This document shows positions 24,554-36,042 of a stretch of DNA of 64,000 nt, one piece after another. Location of the stretch: contig JAWNGF010000003.1 in the NCBI GenBank assembly GCA_037039685.1, forward strand, positions 4,376,571-4,440,570. The letters are read 5' to 3'. The position numbers were made by a program, and so were the translations under genes. This stretch comes from Ceratobasidium sp. AG-K. Taxonomy: Eukaryota > Basidiomycota > Agaricomycetes > Cantharellales > Ceratobasidiaceae. The notes below the pieces were generated by a model that saw only the letters and a program-made list of their open reading frames with translations, did not search any database and was not told where the DNA came from. Position 1 is the stretch's first letter, and the number at the start of each line of letters is the position of its first letter.

Positions 24554-25470
24554 TGTCGTAAGCTACTTCTTGGTGGCTATGAGACAAGCCGTGAGGGAGA
24601 GTGGATGGCACTAAGACCTAAGTGACCTCTTGAACCACAACACACTTAAGTGTCTGTAGGCTCTAAAGGGTAGGGGTGGTTCTAAGTGTCACTCAAAAGG
24701 GATGTTTTGATGAGACAAAACAAGCTGGGGTTACCAGGCTTGTTGGTCCTCTATATATATTCAGAGACAGGACAAGTCATACAAGATGCAGCCACACAAG
24801 TCACACAAGCAAGCCAGTCAGGAGTGTCCAAGTGAGTCATGCTGCGCAGGCAGTCATGACTCATACAAAGCACAGCCGCGTAACACAATGTAACAGAATA
24901 ACCACAAGGAAGTGGCACGCAGCACAGGAAAAGACAAACACCATACAAACAGAACAACAGAAAGAGAGAACAGAAGGGCGAGACGCAAGACAAGTCCGAT
25001 GGTGTCACAACCTTTTCTCGTCCTCTTCTTGTTGTTTTGTTGCCTTGTGTTTGGTCTTGTTCTTCTCGCCTTGGCACATTTAGTCACCTTTATGTAAGCC
25101 TTGACCGCAGGACATGCCTGCCTGGCCTGTTCCCTTATCTCCTTGGCCTCCATGGACTTATCACGTTTCCTTTGTTCTTTCCTCTCTTCTCTCGGACTCT
25201 TGCTTTCCCTCCTTTTGGTTTCCCTTGTTGCTTGCTCTCTATTGTACATAGCCACAGTAGCGCGTATATATACCAGCGACACAAGTCTTGCCTCCACAAG
25301 ACTTGTTCTCTTGTTGTTTTCCCCATCACTCATCGTGTGACTCACTTAGGCCTAAGCACCATACATTTGACCCTCGTCGTCACCCCAACCCCCTTCCTCA
25401 CTGCCTGTGGAGTCTTGGCCTCCAAGGTTCAACTAGGGTTGTGACAGATGGAGTGAGCTGGCTCACGACA
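24554..25470 (-). repeat. Element A 3' LTR, interrupted
   Basis: The LTR is 24554-25002 plus 25452-25470, split by a solo LTR (25003-25446) and its TSD copy. A TATATATA box lies at about 24753-24760 (minus-strand promoter). The polypurine tract (minus strand AAGGGGGAGTAA) lies at about 25471-25482, directly before the LTR in element orientation. Confidence 0.9.
25003..25446 (+). mobile_element. Solo LTR of family 2 (element B type)
   Basis: A 444 bp LTR bounded by TGTCACAACC and GGTTGTGACA sits in element A's 3' LTR with the TSD GATGG (24998-25002, 25447-25451). Its sequence is the reverse complement of element B's LTRs, so it is the same family in the opposite orientation. It has no internal region. 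LTR-LTR recombination of a full element is the usual origin. Confidence 0.92.
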
Positions 25471-25512
25471 TTACTCCCCCTTAAGAGTCCATCTAGGGGA
25501 CCTGGATGGGCT

Positions 25513-26277
25513 TCACTGGATCTTGCAATCCTTGATCTTGGCAAGCATGTGCTCTTCAAACCCCTTGTCCTCCTTGATGGTCAAGTCAATCAGGTTGAAC
25601 ACAGTATTACCTGGTTTGTCTAAGAACTTCTCCCATTCTTCCCATGTCTCCTCCTTTGTCCAGTCCGCTTTTGACCAGTCCAAAACCCTCTCCTGCTCCT
25701 CCACAAAATCCTTGTCCCACGTGCGCACGTCACCTTCCACCTCCTTCCACTGCGTCACATCTGCATCCTTCTCCTGCCACCAATATGGCTTCCACTCAAA
25801 CTTCTCCCTTTGGTAGCGCCCCCTCTCCATCCTCCAATCCGCCAGGTCCTTCTCAAAGTTTGTGTCCCATGCATCGTTCCAACAGGGCCTCAAAGATGGT
25901 GGCCTCCCTTCATATCCTGGGACCCATTTGCTGCTGTAGGCCCCTTCTTGGCCCCATTCCACCACCCCAAGCATGTGGGTGGACAACAGCATGACCTCGG
26001 AGACTTGAAAGGCGGTGCATCCTCTGCAGACAAATATGTCCTTCTGCTGCAATTGCATCTGTGTTGGCCATTTTTTTCCCACCCATTGGAATTCCCCCAG
26101 GTCTGAGTGGAGTATGTCGTCCAACGCATGGAATTGCGTGCGCCCAGGGCCTTGTTGAGACCGTTTGAATACATAGAGGGCCGCACCTGAGTCCAGGATG
26201 CGCGCCATTTAAAAGGCCGGTCCTTCAAGGACGCGGACAAGGTTGTTGGCAATGGTCAAGTGGGTGACAGCAGGCAT
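25513..26277 (-). pseudogene. Element A accessory ORF after pol (ORF3)
   Basis: On the minus strand an ATG (MPAVTHLTIANNL) at 26275-26277 opens a frame of about 254 codons ending DCKIQ, broken by TAA at 26209-26211. It matches element C's ORF3 along its length (DLGEFQWVGKKWPT, VVEWGQEGAYSS, VLDWSKADWTKEETWEEW). The pol frame ends at 26256, so pol and ORF3 overlap by about 22 nt. No known domain or membrane segment is seen. The protein is Trp-rich and acidic. Confidence 0.75.
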
Positions 26278-29200
26278 TGTGAGTGGCAGAAAAGGTTGAG
26301 AGCAAAAAGGTTGTAGTTGGAGGACAAGTATGAGCAAGCTTTGCAGATATCACTACCAGTTGTGCCCCCTCTGCCTTTTATCTTCCCTGGCACATAGTTA
26401 GATGGTGTGGGAGCTTTGGGGTGTCGGCGTAGAAGGTCCTTGATGATCTTTGAAAGGTGGCCAAAATCTTCCGCCCTTTGTTCTGTGTCTTCTTTGCTTC
26501 CGTAACCCTTCCATCTGACCCTGTAAAACAGACCATCCTTTGTCTCTTTCCAGTCCAGGATCTTTTCTACTTCATATTCTTCTTCTCCTTCTTCTGTTAT
26601 GACCGGCGGTGGTCGGGGTTGGTTTTGTCTGAATTCTGCGTCTTCCCTGTAAGGGCTGAGCAAGTCAATGTGGAAAACAGGGTGCACCCTCATTGTTGCC
26701 GGTAAAGTGAGCTTGTAAGCGTGTGATCCAACTTTCTGCTTCACAACAAATGGTCCATGCTTTCTGTTATCCAGTTTCTTTGACAGTCTCTTTGTTTGGA
26801 TGTTCCTTCCCCACAGCCATACTAGATCTCCTTCCTGGTATTCCTTTTTAGGCTCTTCTTTGGGGAGCCTTTGGCTTTCCATTGATGCAATTGCTTTGTC
26901 GTGGATGCTACGCCATTTTTCTGTGATGTTGTTTGCTTCAGGAACTGTTGTTTCTTCTGATGAGATGTTCCACAGTGGTTCCCTGCCGTAGATTATTGCA
27001 AAGGGGGAGCTGCCCGTTACGCGGTGCTTTTGCAGGTTATAGCTGAATTCTGCAATTGGCAACAGGTCTGCCCAATCGTCCTGCCAGTAGTTGACAAAAG
27101 ATCGTAGCCAGCCTTCCATCCATTGGTTAATTCTCTCTGTTATCCCGTCTGTCTGGGGGTGGTAGGCAGTGCTGAAACTTGGGCTGGTTCCAATTCTCTT
27201 GTAAATGGCTTTCATAAGTTTGGAATTGAAGGTAGTTCCTCGGTCTGAGATAGTGCTTTTTGGAAAACCGTGTAGTTTCCAAACATTTGTGACAAAAAGA
27301 TTTGCGAGGTTGCTTGCTGTGTGAGATTCTTTGCAGGGTATGAAATGCACCATTCTTGAGAATCAGTCCACCACTACCATGATGCTGTCTGACCCTTTGG
27401 ATTTTGGCAATTTTACCACAAAATCAAAAGCTATGTCTTCCCAGGGTCCCTTTGGAATTTCTAGTGGCTTGATTGGGACTATTGACTTTGATCCCTTTGT
27501 GCGTTGGCAAGTTTCACAGGATTCCACGTATCTGTTTATGCTTTGCTTCATCCCTGGCCAGAAGTATCTTCTTGATATTAGCTCCAATGTCCTAGCCTGT
27601 CCTTGATGGCCTGTGATCTTTGAGTTGTGGTGAATTCGCATGATGGCCAGTCTGGCTTCCTTGTCTTCTGGTACGTAAATCCTTCCTTTGAACCATAATA
27701 GTCCCTCCTTGAAATCGTAATCTCTAGTACTGTGTTGCAAGGTTTTTGGTAAAGTTTCCTTCGATTTGCAGATTTCTTTGATTTGTGCCAACCCTTTGTC
27801 TGTTCCCTGTGCTTTTTTGATTGTTGCTATGATGTCTGAGTCTACCTGCCCCATAAATCCTTTGAACCTTTCAATGGATATCATAACTTGTTCAGGAGTG
27901 GGGATATCTTCATGGTCTGATTGTCTTGACAGTAGGTCCGGTTTTGATGAAAGGACCCCAGGGCGGTATATGACATCAAAGTTGTAGGAGGCTAGTAATT
28001 GATGCCATCTTGTGTGTTGACGGTTGAATGACCTTGCTTCCTTCCAGAATGGTAGGTTCCTGTGATTGGTGTAGATAGTGATAGGATCCTTTGTTCCTTC
28101 AAGGTAAAGCCTCCAGTGTGTCAAAGATTCTATGATTGCCATAAGCTCTTTGTTGTGGACATCGTAGTTGAGTTGAGCCTTGTTGAAGGATTTTGATAGG
28201 AAGGCAATAGGGTGTAGGTAGCCATTGTCTTGTCTTTGAGAGAGAATTGCTCCCATTGCTACTCCACTTGCATCCATTTCCAGAAAAAAGGGTTTGTCAG
28301 GGTTGGGGTGGCGTAGTGTGGGTTCCTTGCTAATTTCTGTTTTTAGAGCCTTGAATGCTTCCTGCTGATTATTTCCCCATTCCCATTTGTTATCCTTTCT
28401 TGTCAAGGTTGTCAAGGGTTTTGCTAGTCAGCTAAAATTCGGTACAAATCTTCAATAGAAGTTTGCAAACCCTAGGAATGCTTGAACCTGCTTGACCGTC
28501 CTTGGTTCCTTCCATTCCTTTATTGCCTTGACCTTCTCTTCCTCCATTGAGATGCCTGTGTTGCTGATTCAATGCCCGGTATATGTTAACCTAGTGACAA
28601 AGAATTCGCATTTTGGGAGTTTTGCGAACAGGTTTTCATCTAGTAATATCTTCAGTACCTTCCTGACGTCCACAGTATGTTGACTTCTGTTCTTAGAGAA
28701 GACCAGGATGTCGTCAATGTAAATAATAATGCATATGTCAATAAGGTCATGGAAGATGTGGTTCATGTATCTTTGGAATATGGCAGGCGCGTTCTTTAGT
28801 CCAAATGGCATGACAACATATTCAAACAGTCCTTCCTTGGTCCTGAAAGCTGTCTTCCATTTGTCCCCTTCCCTGATCCTGATATTGTTGAATCCCATCC
28901 GTAGATTGATTTTGGAGAAGATTTTTGCGTCTTTGATTTTGTCCAAGAGGTCTTCCATCAGTGGCATTGGGAACCTGTCATCCTTTGTGATTGCATTTAC
29001 TCCCCTGAGATCTTGAACAAGCTGTAATTGGCGTACAGCTTCTGGGTTTTTTGGATCAATCGGCTTTTTTACAAAGAAACAGGGTGATGCAATGGGTGAT
29101 TTGCTTGGTCGGATTTTTCCGGCCGCAATTTCCTCATCCAGGTATTCTCTTAGTGCAATTGACTTGGCTGGAGAGAGCGGGATTGGTCTGGCCGGTTTTG

Positions 29201-29758
29201 GCAGTTCAGCTCCTTCCTTAAAGTCAATGGCGCAGTCGTATGGGCGATGATCCAGGATCCTTTTGAATTTTTCTTTGCTAAATACGTCAGCAAATTCCTT
29301 GAATTCTTCAGGTAAGTCGTCTATTGAGGCCGTTCTTGCTTGGATGGGTTCTAGTTGCCATGATATGTGCTTTGTTTTCCAGTTGATAATGGGGTTTGCT
29401 TCTTCTAACCATTCTAGTCCTAGGATAAGCTTGGTCTCCCCAGTGGGCATAGCAAGGAAGACCTGCTTGAAGGTTCTTCCCTCTACTTCTAGTTCTATCT
29501 TGGCCTTGAATTGTATTTGGTGAGAAAGCTCCTTTCCTTGGATGCCAATTACTCTTCATGGGGTGGAAAGTTCAATGAGTGGAATATTGTTGGAGCGAGC
29601 CCAGGAGATATCCAAGAAGTTTTTTGATGCTCCCAAATCAATGAGGGTAGGGATAGGGTCTGTGATTCCGGCAATGTTTGAGTAAACAATGGTTGATTCA
29701 TTTGTTGCTCTAGAGTACACTGATTCCTTTGCCGCTTCTTTGGTCTCTCCACACACAG
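26256..29758 (-). pseudogene. Element A pol (PR-RT-RH-IN-chromodomain), five stops
   Basis: Pieces on the minus strand all lie in one frame. Stops fall at 29556-29558, 28569-28571, 28452-28454, 28428-28430 and 27363-27365, all TGA. The order is protease, RT with MPFGLKNAPAIFQ and YIDD, RNase H (MDASGVAMGAILSQ), integrase with an HHCC finger and D,D,E, and a chromodomain (YRVRWKGYGS). The protease motif reads DLGA instead of DSGA, and the first RT catalytic Asp is Asn (INLRMGF at about 28905-28907). Copy C shows the undamaged residue at that RT site. The element can no longer move by itself. Confidence 0.88.
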
Positions 29759-31426
29759 TTAGAGGGAGACCCCTTCTTTTCCTGTTTCTTCCAAGATTGT
29801 TGCTTCTCTTCCTTTTACGCTGGGTTTGGTTGTTATCCATTCCTTGGAGGAGCATTTGAGTGATCGGTGACCTTCTTGTCCACACTTCAGACATTGGTTA
29901 GATGCTATCCTTGCTTTGTATACTTTGTCTGGTAACTGTTTTGTAGAGGTTTGTCCATTAGTGGTTAATTGAGGTGTCTTTTTCCTGGTAGAAACCTTGA
30001 TCTGTTGCATTTTCTGATCAATGGAGATTGCGAGAGTGATCCATTGATTAAGGTTAAGTTGCCTTTTGGTTCCATCTTTGTTGATAAGGGAGAGTTCAAA
30101 TTGTGCCAATTCCGTCTTGATTTCAGGTTTGAGTCCTTCCTTGAATTGGTTGATATGGGCTTCTTCTCCCCAATTCACATCAACCATGTGAAAGCGGAAT
30201 TCTGTTGTGTAATTTGCTACTGAGTTGACCTGCTTGCTTTTCCGAATATCAGCCTCCGCCTTGGCCTTCTTGTTAGGATCGCTAAATTGTTCCATGAAGT
30301 GCATCTTGAATGCTTCCCATGATGTTAGGTTTTGGTCTGGAACTCCGTTGTTCATAGATCGGAGTAACACTTGCACCCAGTGTGTAGCGGACCTGTTATC
30401 TGATTTGAAATTTGCTAATGCTTCTCTAATTTGTTCCTGTCCTGAACTGTATTGGTTGCCCAACCTGACGAAGTAGCTTTCCATCTGGGTGATGAACATT
30501 TCTGCTCCTTCTCCTTTCTTCCTGTCAAAAGCTTCTGGTCTAGTTACTTTAGGGCGCCTAGTTTCCCTTCTGTTGTTGGAATTTTCTGTGAGTTGACGCA
30601 ACCTTTGTTCCAGTTTGTCAATTCTGGTGGATTCTGCTTCTGGGTGGGGAGGTGATACAGCATGTAGGGATGTTTCATCCATCTGTTTGCGCATGTTGTT
30701 GATTGCCTCTTGCATGGTGTTAATTTGTTCGATTGCAATTCTTCTGTCTCCTCTTAGTCCTTCCAGTCCTTGGGTGACTGCTTTGTTCCAGGCTAGCTGT
30801 GCCTGCCTCGTGGTGTTAAGATCCTCCTGCACATTATTCACTAGTCCTTGTGTGTTTGTGACTTTGTTTCTTAGTTGGATTATGTCTTGTCCGACTAGGA
30901 AGCTGTTGTGTTCACTATTTTGTGCGGCGTTAAGGATGTCTGTGAGGGTTCCTTGAAGGTTGTTGAGGGAATCGTTGAAAATCTGTTGGTTGTTAGCCAA
31001 CACTTGAGTGGATTGTTCTAGCCCGTTAAGTCTTCTATCAATTGTTATCCTCATTCCATTGATAATCCTTAAGAGTGCGTTGTGTCTTCCGAGGTGAAGA
31101 TCATTGAGGTCATCAAGATTGCTAATCACGGTTCTACTGCTGGAACTAGAACTTAAGCTGGGAATCCCAGGAGCACCTTGGTCTTTGGTTGCTGCTGGCT
31201 GCTGGGAATACCCTTGTGGTACATATGGTGGTGCTGGGTTAACTGGTGTCATGGCTTGAGAGCTTATTGGGACTGGACCAGCATTGGTGATAGTTCCCCA
31301 AATCTGGGGTACTTGGGGAGCATGGGAAATGTGTGGTGTGGGTGGTGGTCTGATAGGAACAAGAGATACGCCCCCGTGAGCTTCCGGTTGGGGGGAGAAA
31401 AACTGTCTTCTGGATCCTATAGGCCA
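29759..31426 (-). pseudogene. Element A gag, 3' portion
   Basis: Continues the gag frame that begins at 53053, interrupted by element B. It contains a long helical region, the retrotransposon gag core (FITQMESYFVRLGNQY) and one CCHC knuckle (CLKCGQEGHRSLKC). It ends at TAA in the phrase GKEGVSL, as in element C. pol follows in the -1 frame. Confidence 0.85.
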
Positions 31427-31431
31427 TAGTG

Positions 31432-31874
31432 TGTCACAACCCTAGTTGAACCTTGGAGGCCGAGACTCCACAGGCAGTGAGGATGGGGGTTGGGGCGACA
31501 ACAAGGGTTGAATGTATGGCGCTTAGGCCTAAGTGAGTCACATGATGAGTGATGGGGAAAACGACAAGAGAACAAGTCTTGTGGAGGCAAGACTTGTGTT
31601 GCTGGTATATATACTCACTACCGTGGCTATGTACAATAGAAAGCAAGCGACAAGGGAAACCAAAAGGAGAGAAAGCAAAAGTCCAAGAGAAGAGAGGAAA
31701 GAACAAAGGAAACAATAAGTCCATGGAGACCGAGGAGACAAGGGAACAGGCCAGGCAGGCATGTCCCGTGACCATGGCTTACATGAAGGCAACTAAATGT
31801 GCCAAGACGAGAAGAACAAGACCAAACACAAGACCAACAAGACAAAACAGAAGGAAGAAGAAAAGGTTGTGACA
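31432..31874 (-). repeat. Element B 3' LTR
   Basis: 443 bp, with the same length and ends as 52296-52738. It carries a TATATATA box and the R-region copy of the self-priming sequence. Confidence 0.93.
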
Positions 31875-31898
31875 CTACCCCCCCCTCTAGGCCGGGGC

Positions 31899-32372
31899 TC
31901 AATCCACCAGCACAAACTCCTCAGAATCATTAATTACAAATGGGTCCTCAGCTGACCCTGTCCCCTTCCATACCCCATAATCCTCCTTGTCATCCGTCAA
32001 ATTGATTATGGTCTCCTCCCTAACCTCCAGGTCAACCGTGAGGTGGACTACCTTGAATGGATTGCCCTCAAGCCAGACCTTGCAAGACCTGTCCATAATC
32101 TCAAAGGCATTGTGGATGTCATCGGCAGCATAGGCAATCCAGTTGTGCCAGCGGACAAGGGGGCAACCAACAAACGTCCTGGGAGCCTCTCCTGACCAGT
32201 AGCGTGCGGATACAATAAAATAGAAGTGTTGGTGCATGCCTGGATGCCAGTACATGCCTTGCTCCTGGGGGGGTATGACTTCAAGGGACCGCTTGAAGGC
32301 GGCCGAGCAGGTATACAGGTCGTGGTAGACCTGGACCATGACTGAGTTGGTGGATTCTTGTTGGGAGGACAT
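31899..32372 (-). CDS. Element B accessory ORF after pol (ORF3)
   Basis: A 157-codon frame from an ATG (MSSQQESTNSVMVQVYHDLY) to just before the polypurine tract. It overlaps the pol frame by 325 nt in another frame. No recognised domain is seen. It contains DLYTCSAAFKRSLEVI, loosely like DIFVCRGCAAFQVSEVV in the family 1 ORF3, and a TIINLTDDKED segment that resembles a SUMO-interacting motif. There is no signal peptide or membrane span, so it is not env-like. The function is unknown. Confidence 0.6.
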   Translation of the reverse strand: MSSQQESTNSVMVQVYHDLYTCSAAFKRSLEVIPPQEQGMYWHPGMHQHFYFIVSARYWSGEAPRTFVGCPLVRWHNWIAYAADDIHNAFEIMDRSCKVWLEGNPFKVVHLTVDLEVREETIINLTDDKEDYGVWKGTGSAEDPFVINDSEEFVLVD

Positions 32373-35300
32373 GGCGCAGCAAGTGATATGGGAGTAGAAG
32401 GTTTTAACGTGGAAGTGGGGAGAGTAAAAGTTTTTTGATGAGGGGCTTGGATCCCAGCAGCCTCTTTTATATGCTTAGAACGCCTGATGGGCTGTTCTTC
32501 CTTGCTGTTGGCTGCTGAGTCGTCCCTTGTTTCCTCATGGTGACACTTCTTGGTAACCTTGGGGACTTCCTTGATGGTGTCTGGATGTTCCTTATGGAAC
32601 TCATCAATGAGTTCTGAGGCGTTGCCAAGGTTCTGCAAGGGTTCCCAAGAGTCATGTTCTGCAGTGTAGCCCTTCCATTTGACAGAATACTTCAGGGTTC
32701 CTTTTTCCAACTTGGAACTTTGGATGTGTTCCACCTCATATCCTTCTTTGCCATCCGGTGTCTCAATTGGTGGGGGTGGATCCACATGGCGGCCCTCAAT
32801 TTCATCTTCCTCGTATTTGGCTAGGCGTGATACATTGATTACCGGATGCATGGTCATAGAAGGCAGGAGTTGTAGTTTGTACGCGTTCCTTCCTACTGCT
32901 TCCAGGATAGTGAAGGGGCTGAGTCGTTTATGCAACAATTTCAAGGATGGCCGATTGGTCGTGATGTGATCATGGCTTAGCCAAACCTTATTGCCCAGGA
33001 TAAAGGGATCTCCTTGCCGTCTTTTGTCCGCATATTCCTTGTCCCGTTCTTTGCTCAGGGCCAAACTAGCCTTAGCTTTGTCCAGGTTGTCTTGGATACA
33101 TTGCGCATGTGCCGCAGCTTCCGGGACGGAACCATCTTCCACTGGTGTACCTTTGATTTATGGGTGGCAAGCCATGTTGGCAAAGAAAGGTGTCATACCA
33201 ATGCTAGAATGGAACGAGTTGTTATATGCAAATTTGGCAAAGGGTAAAAGTGAAGCCCAGTTGTGTTGCTTGAAGGCGCAGTATATCTGAATGAAAGCTT
33301 TGACCATTTGATTGATATACTCCATTTGTCCGTCAGTTTCAGGGTGGTAAACTGTAGAAAGTCTAGGCCGGATGTTCAGGGCCTGATAGAGCTCCTTCAT
33401 GAATTTGGATGCAAAGGTTGGTCCATGATCTGATATGACTGTTTCTGGGGTGCCATGTAGCTTCCAGCAGTGTTCCATGAACAGTTCCGCAAGCTTGGGT
33501 GACATGGTTCTTTCAGTGCATGGGATGAAGTGTGCCATCTTGGTCAGAGTGTCAACAATGACCAATATTGAGTCTAGGCCCTTGGACAGGGGGAGTTTGA
33601 CAATCATATCAACCAAAATGTGTTGCCAGGGTTTGGAGGGGAGTTCAAGTGGTTGTAATTCCCCCAGAGGTCATTGATTAATTGGTTTCAACTGCTGGCA
33701 TAAATCGCATGATGACACATATTTGTTGACATAGGCCTTCATGGATGGCCACCAATACTGCCGTTTGATCATTTCCAGTGTTTTTGCTTGACCCATGTGT
33801 CCAACTGCTTTGTTGTCATGGTGGAGTTCTAGGATCTGGCGCTTGATCTCATTGTTGTTTGGGATGTAGATCCTTCCTTTGCGGTACAGCATGTCATTCC
33901 TAATCTTCCAGTCCTTGAATTCTTTTTGTACCGAGGCAGGCGCTTTTTCTGGGTGGTTGCTAAGGAAAGCCCAGATTGATCTAACATATTCATCTTTTTG
34001 TGTCTGATCCTTGACTGCTTGCCAAATATCCGTGGTCAATGCAATACCCTGAGGTCCCTCTTCTGCCGAATTGATGAAGAGATGCGGCAAAAGTAGGGGT
34101 TTTTGAGGGACTACTCCCCCTTCTAGGTCGTGGTCACTTTGTTGACTGAGTGCATCTGCTTTGCCATTAAGGTTGCCAGCTCTGTACTTGATTTGGAAGT
34201 TAAACTCCAAGAGGAAGACGGCCCATCTGTTCTGTCTTTTCGTCAACACTTTAGAGGTCATGAAATATTCCAGGTTTTTGTGATCTGTAACAAGCAATAC
34301 TGGGATCTCTGTTCCTTCCAAAAGATGACGCCATTCTTTGAATGCTTTGATGATTGCCAAGAGTTCCTTGTCAAAGATGTTGTAGTTACATTCTGCTGGG
34401 GATAGGCTTTTGGACATAAATGTGACAGGGTGGAGTTTGTTGTCAGGGCCATATTGGCTAAGGACTGCTCCTGTAGCTTTGTCCAATGCATCACATTCGA
34501 TGATGAACCCTTTGTCTTGGTCAGGTTGTAGAAGGATGGGCGCCTTGATGAATTCCTTGATTAGTCCCTGGAAGGCAAGTTCCGCTTCTGTTCCCCATTC
34601 CCATTGTTTTGTTTTCATTGTTAAATCATACAGGGGTCGTACTATATGGGTATAATTTCGGATAAAACGCTGGTAGAAATTTGCAAATCCCAGGAATGTC
34701 TGCACATCTGTAACATTCTTGGGTGTTGGCCATTTTTTGATTGTCAAGATTTTTTCCTCTTGCATCTCGACCAGTTCTCCTGATATGACTAGCCCTAGGT
34801 AGTCTACCTTAGAGACATGAAAAGAGCATTTCTTGAGGGAGCAATAGAGACCTAGGCATTGTAGACAGCGCAGGACCTCCTTCACATGCGTGGGATGCTC
34901 TTCAGGATTTTTGGAGAAGATTAGGATATCATCAATGTAGATTTCCACGTACACCCCTTTGATGTCCCTGAACTCAGCGTCCATCATGTTTTGAAAGGTG
35001 GCCGGTGCATTAGTGAGGCCAAAAGGCATGACTCTTGTTTCAAACAGTCCATATTTGGTTCTGAATGCTGTTTTGTGAACGTCCTCATCTGCTACCCTGA
35101 CCAGGTTGTACCCAGATTTGAGATCAAGTTTGGTGAATATCTTGGCACCTTTAACCCGTTCAATAAGATCGTTGGTTCTAGGCAGTGGGTAATGGTTTTT
35201 CTTGGTTTGGCTGTTGAGGTATCAATAATCCATGCACAATCTTGGGGGTTGGGGAACGCCTTCTATATTGTGCTGCTCGACAAACATTACTGGTGATGCC

Positions 35301-36042
35301 CATTGGGATGTGGAGGGAACAATGAATCCTTTGTCCAGATTTTTGTTGATCCATTTTCTCAAAATTTGATCTTCTTCCTTAGTGAGGGAGTATACCACAC
35401 CAATCTTGGGTTTAGTGCCTGGTTCCAATTCAATTTTGAGGTCATATGGTCAATGTGGCAGTAGCTTGTCCACTTCTTTGGAAACAAAAACATCCTTGAA
35501 TTCCATGTATTTGTCAGGAAGTTGGCCAACTACTCCCCCTTCTATGGCGTTGCAGTCCTCATATAGACATTCTTCCTTGCAGTAATCTGATTCAAATTCT
35601 AATGTTCCTGCTACCCAATCGATTTTTGGGTTATGTTTTTTCAGCCAGGGAATACCCAGAACCACAGTGTGTTGGCCTAATGGTGCAATATTGCAAGTAA
35701 TTTCTTCCACATGATCGTTCATAATGACTTGGAAGGTGCATTCCTTGTCAATCAAACCATTCACTATTGGTTGGCCATCTATCACCTGGACCCTTCTTGC
35801 TGTCTTCTTCTTTTTTGTTGGGATTTTGTGTTTCTTTACATATTCGGAGTTAATGAAGTTTCCCAATGCCCCTGAGTCGATCATGGCTATGGTAATAAGG
35901 TTTTTCAGGCTTTCAATCGTGATGGGAACGCAAAGCTGGTCTGCATATTTGGTGGAACAAAGATATATTTTGTTTACAGACTGCTTCCAATTTCCTGAGA
36001 TTACACAATCTAATTCTGACTTTAGGGCACCTGATGCTCCCC
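32048..36042 (-). pseudogene. Element B pol (PR-RT-RH-IN-chromodomain), four stops
   Basis: All parts share one frame on the minus strand, -1 relative to gag. Stops lie at 35450-35452 (TGA), 35222-35224 (TGA), 33671-33673 (TGA) and 33158-33160 (TAA). The protease motif DSGALGNFI, RT MPFGLTNAPATFQ and YIDDILIFS, an RNase H with Asp and Glu residues, integrase HHCC and D,D,E (DHGPTFASKF, DGQMEYINQ), and a chromodomain (YSVKWKGYTAEHDSWEP) are all readable. The frame stays open past the chromodomain through a Pro/Ser-rich tail that overlaps ORF3. Confidence 0.88.

Noticed and set aside
24676..25083. Open frames across the LTRs (also 53198-53540, 31434-31902)
   Set aside because: They run through LTR sequence on either strand, repeat with each LTR copy and match no protein. 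They are incidental.
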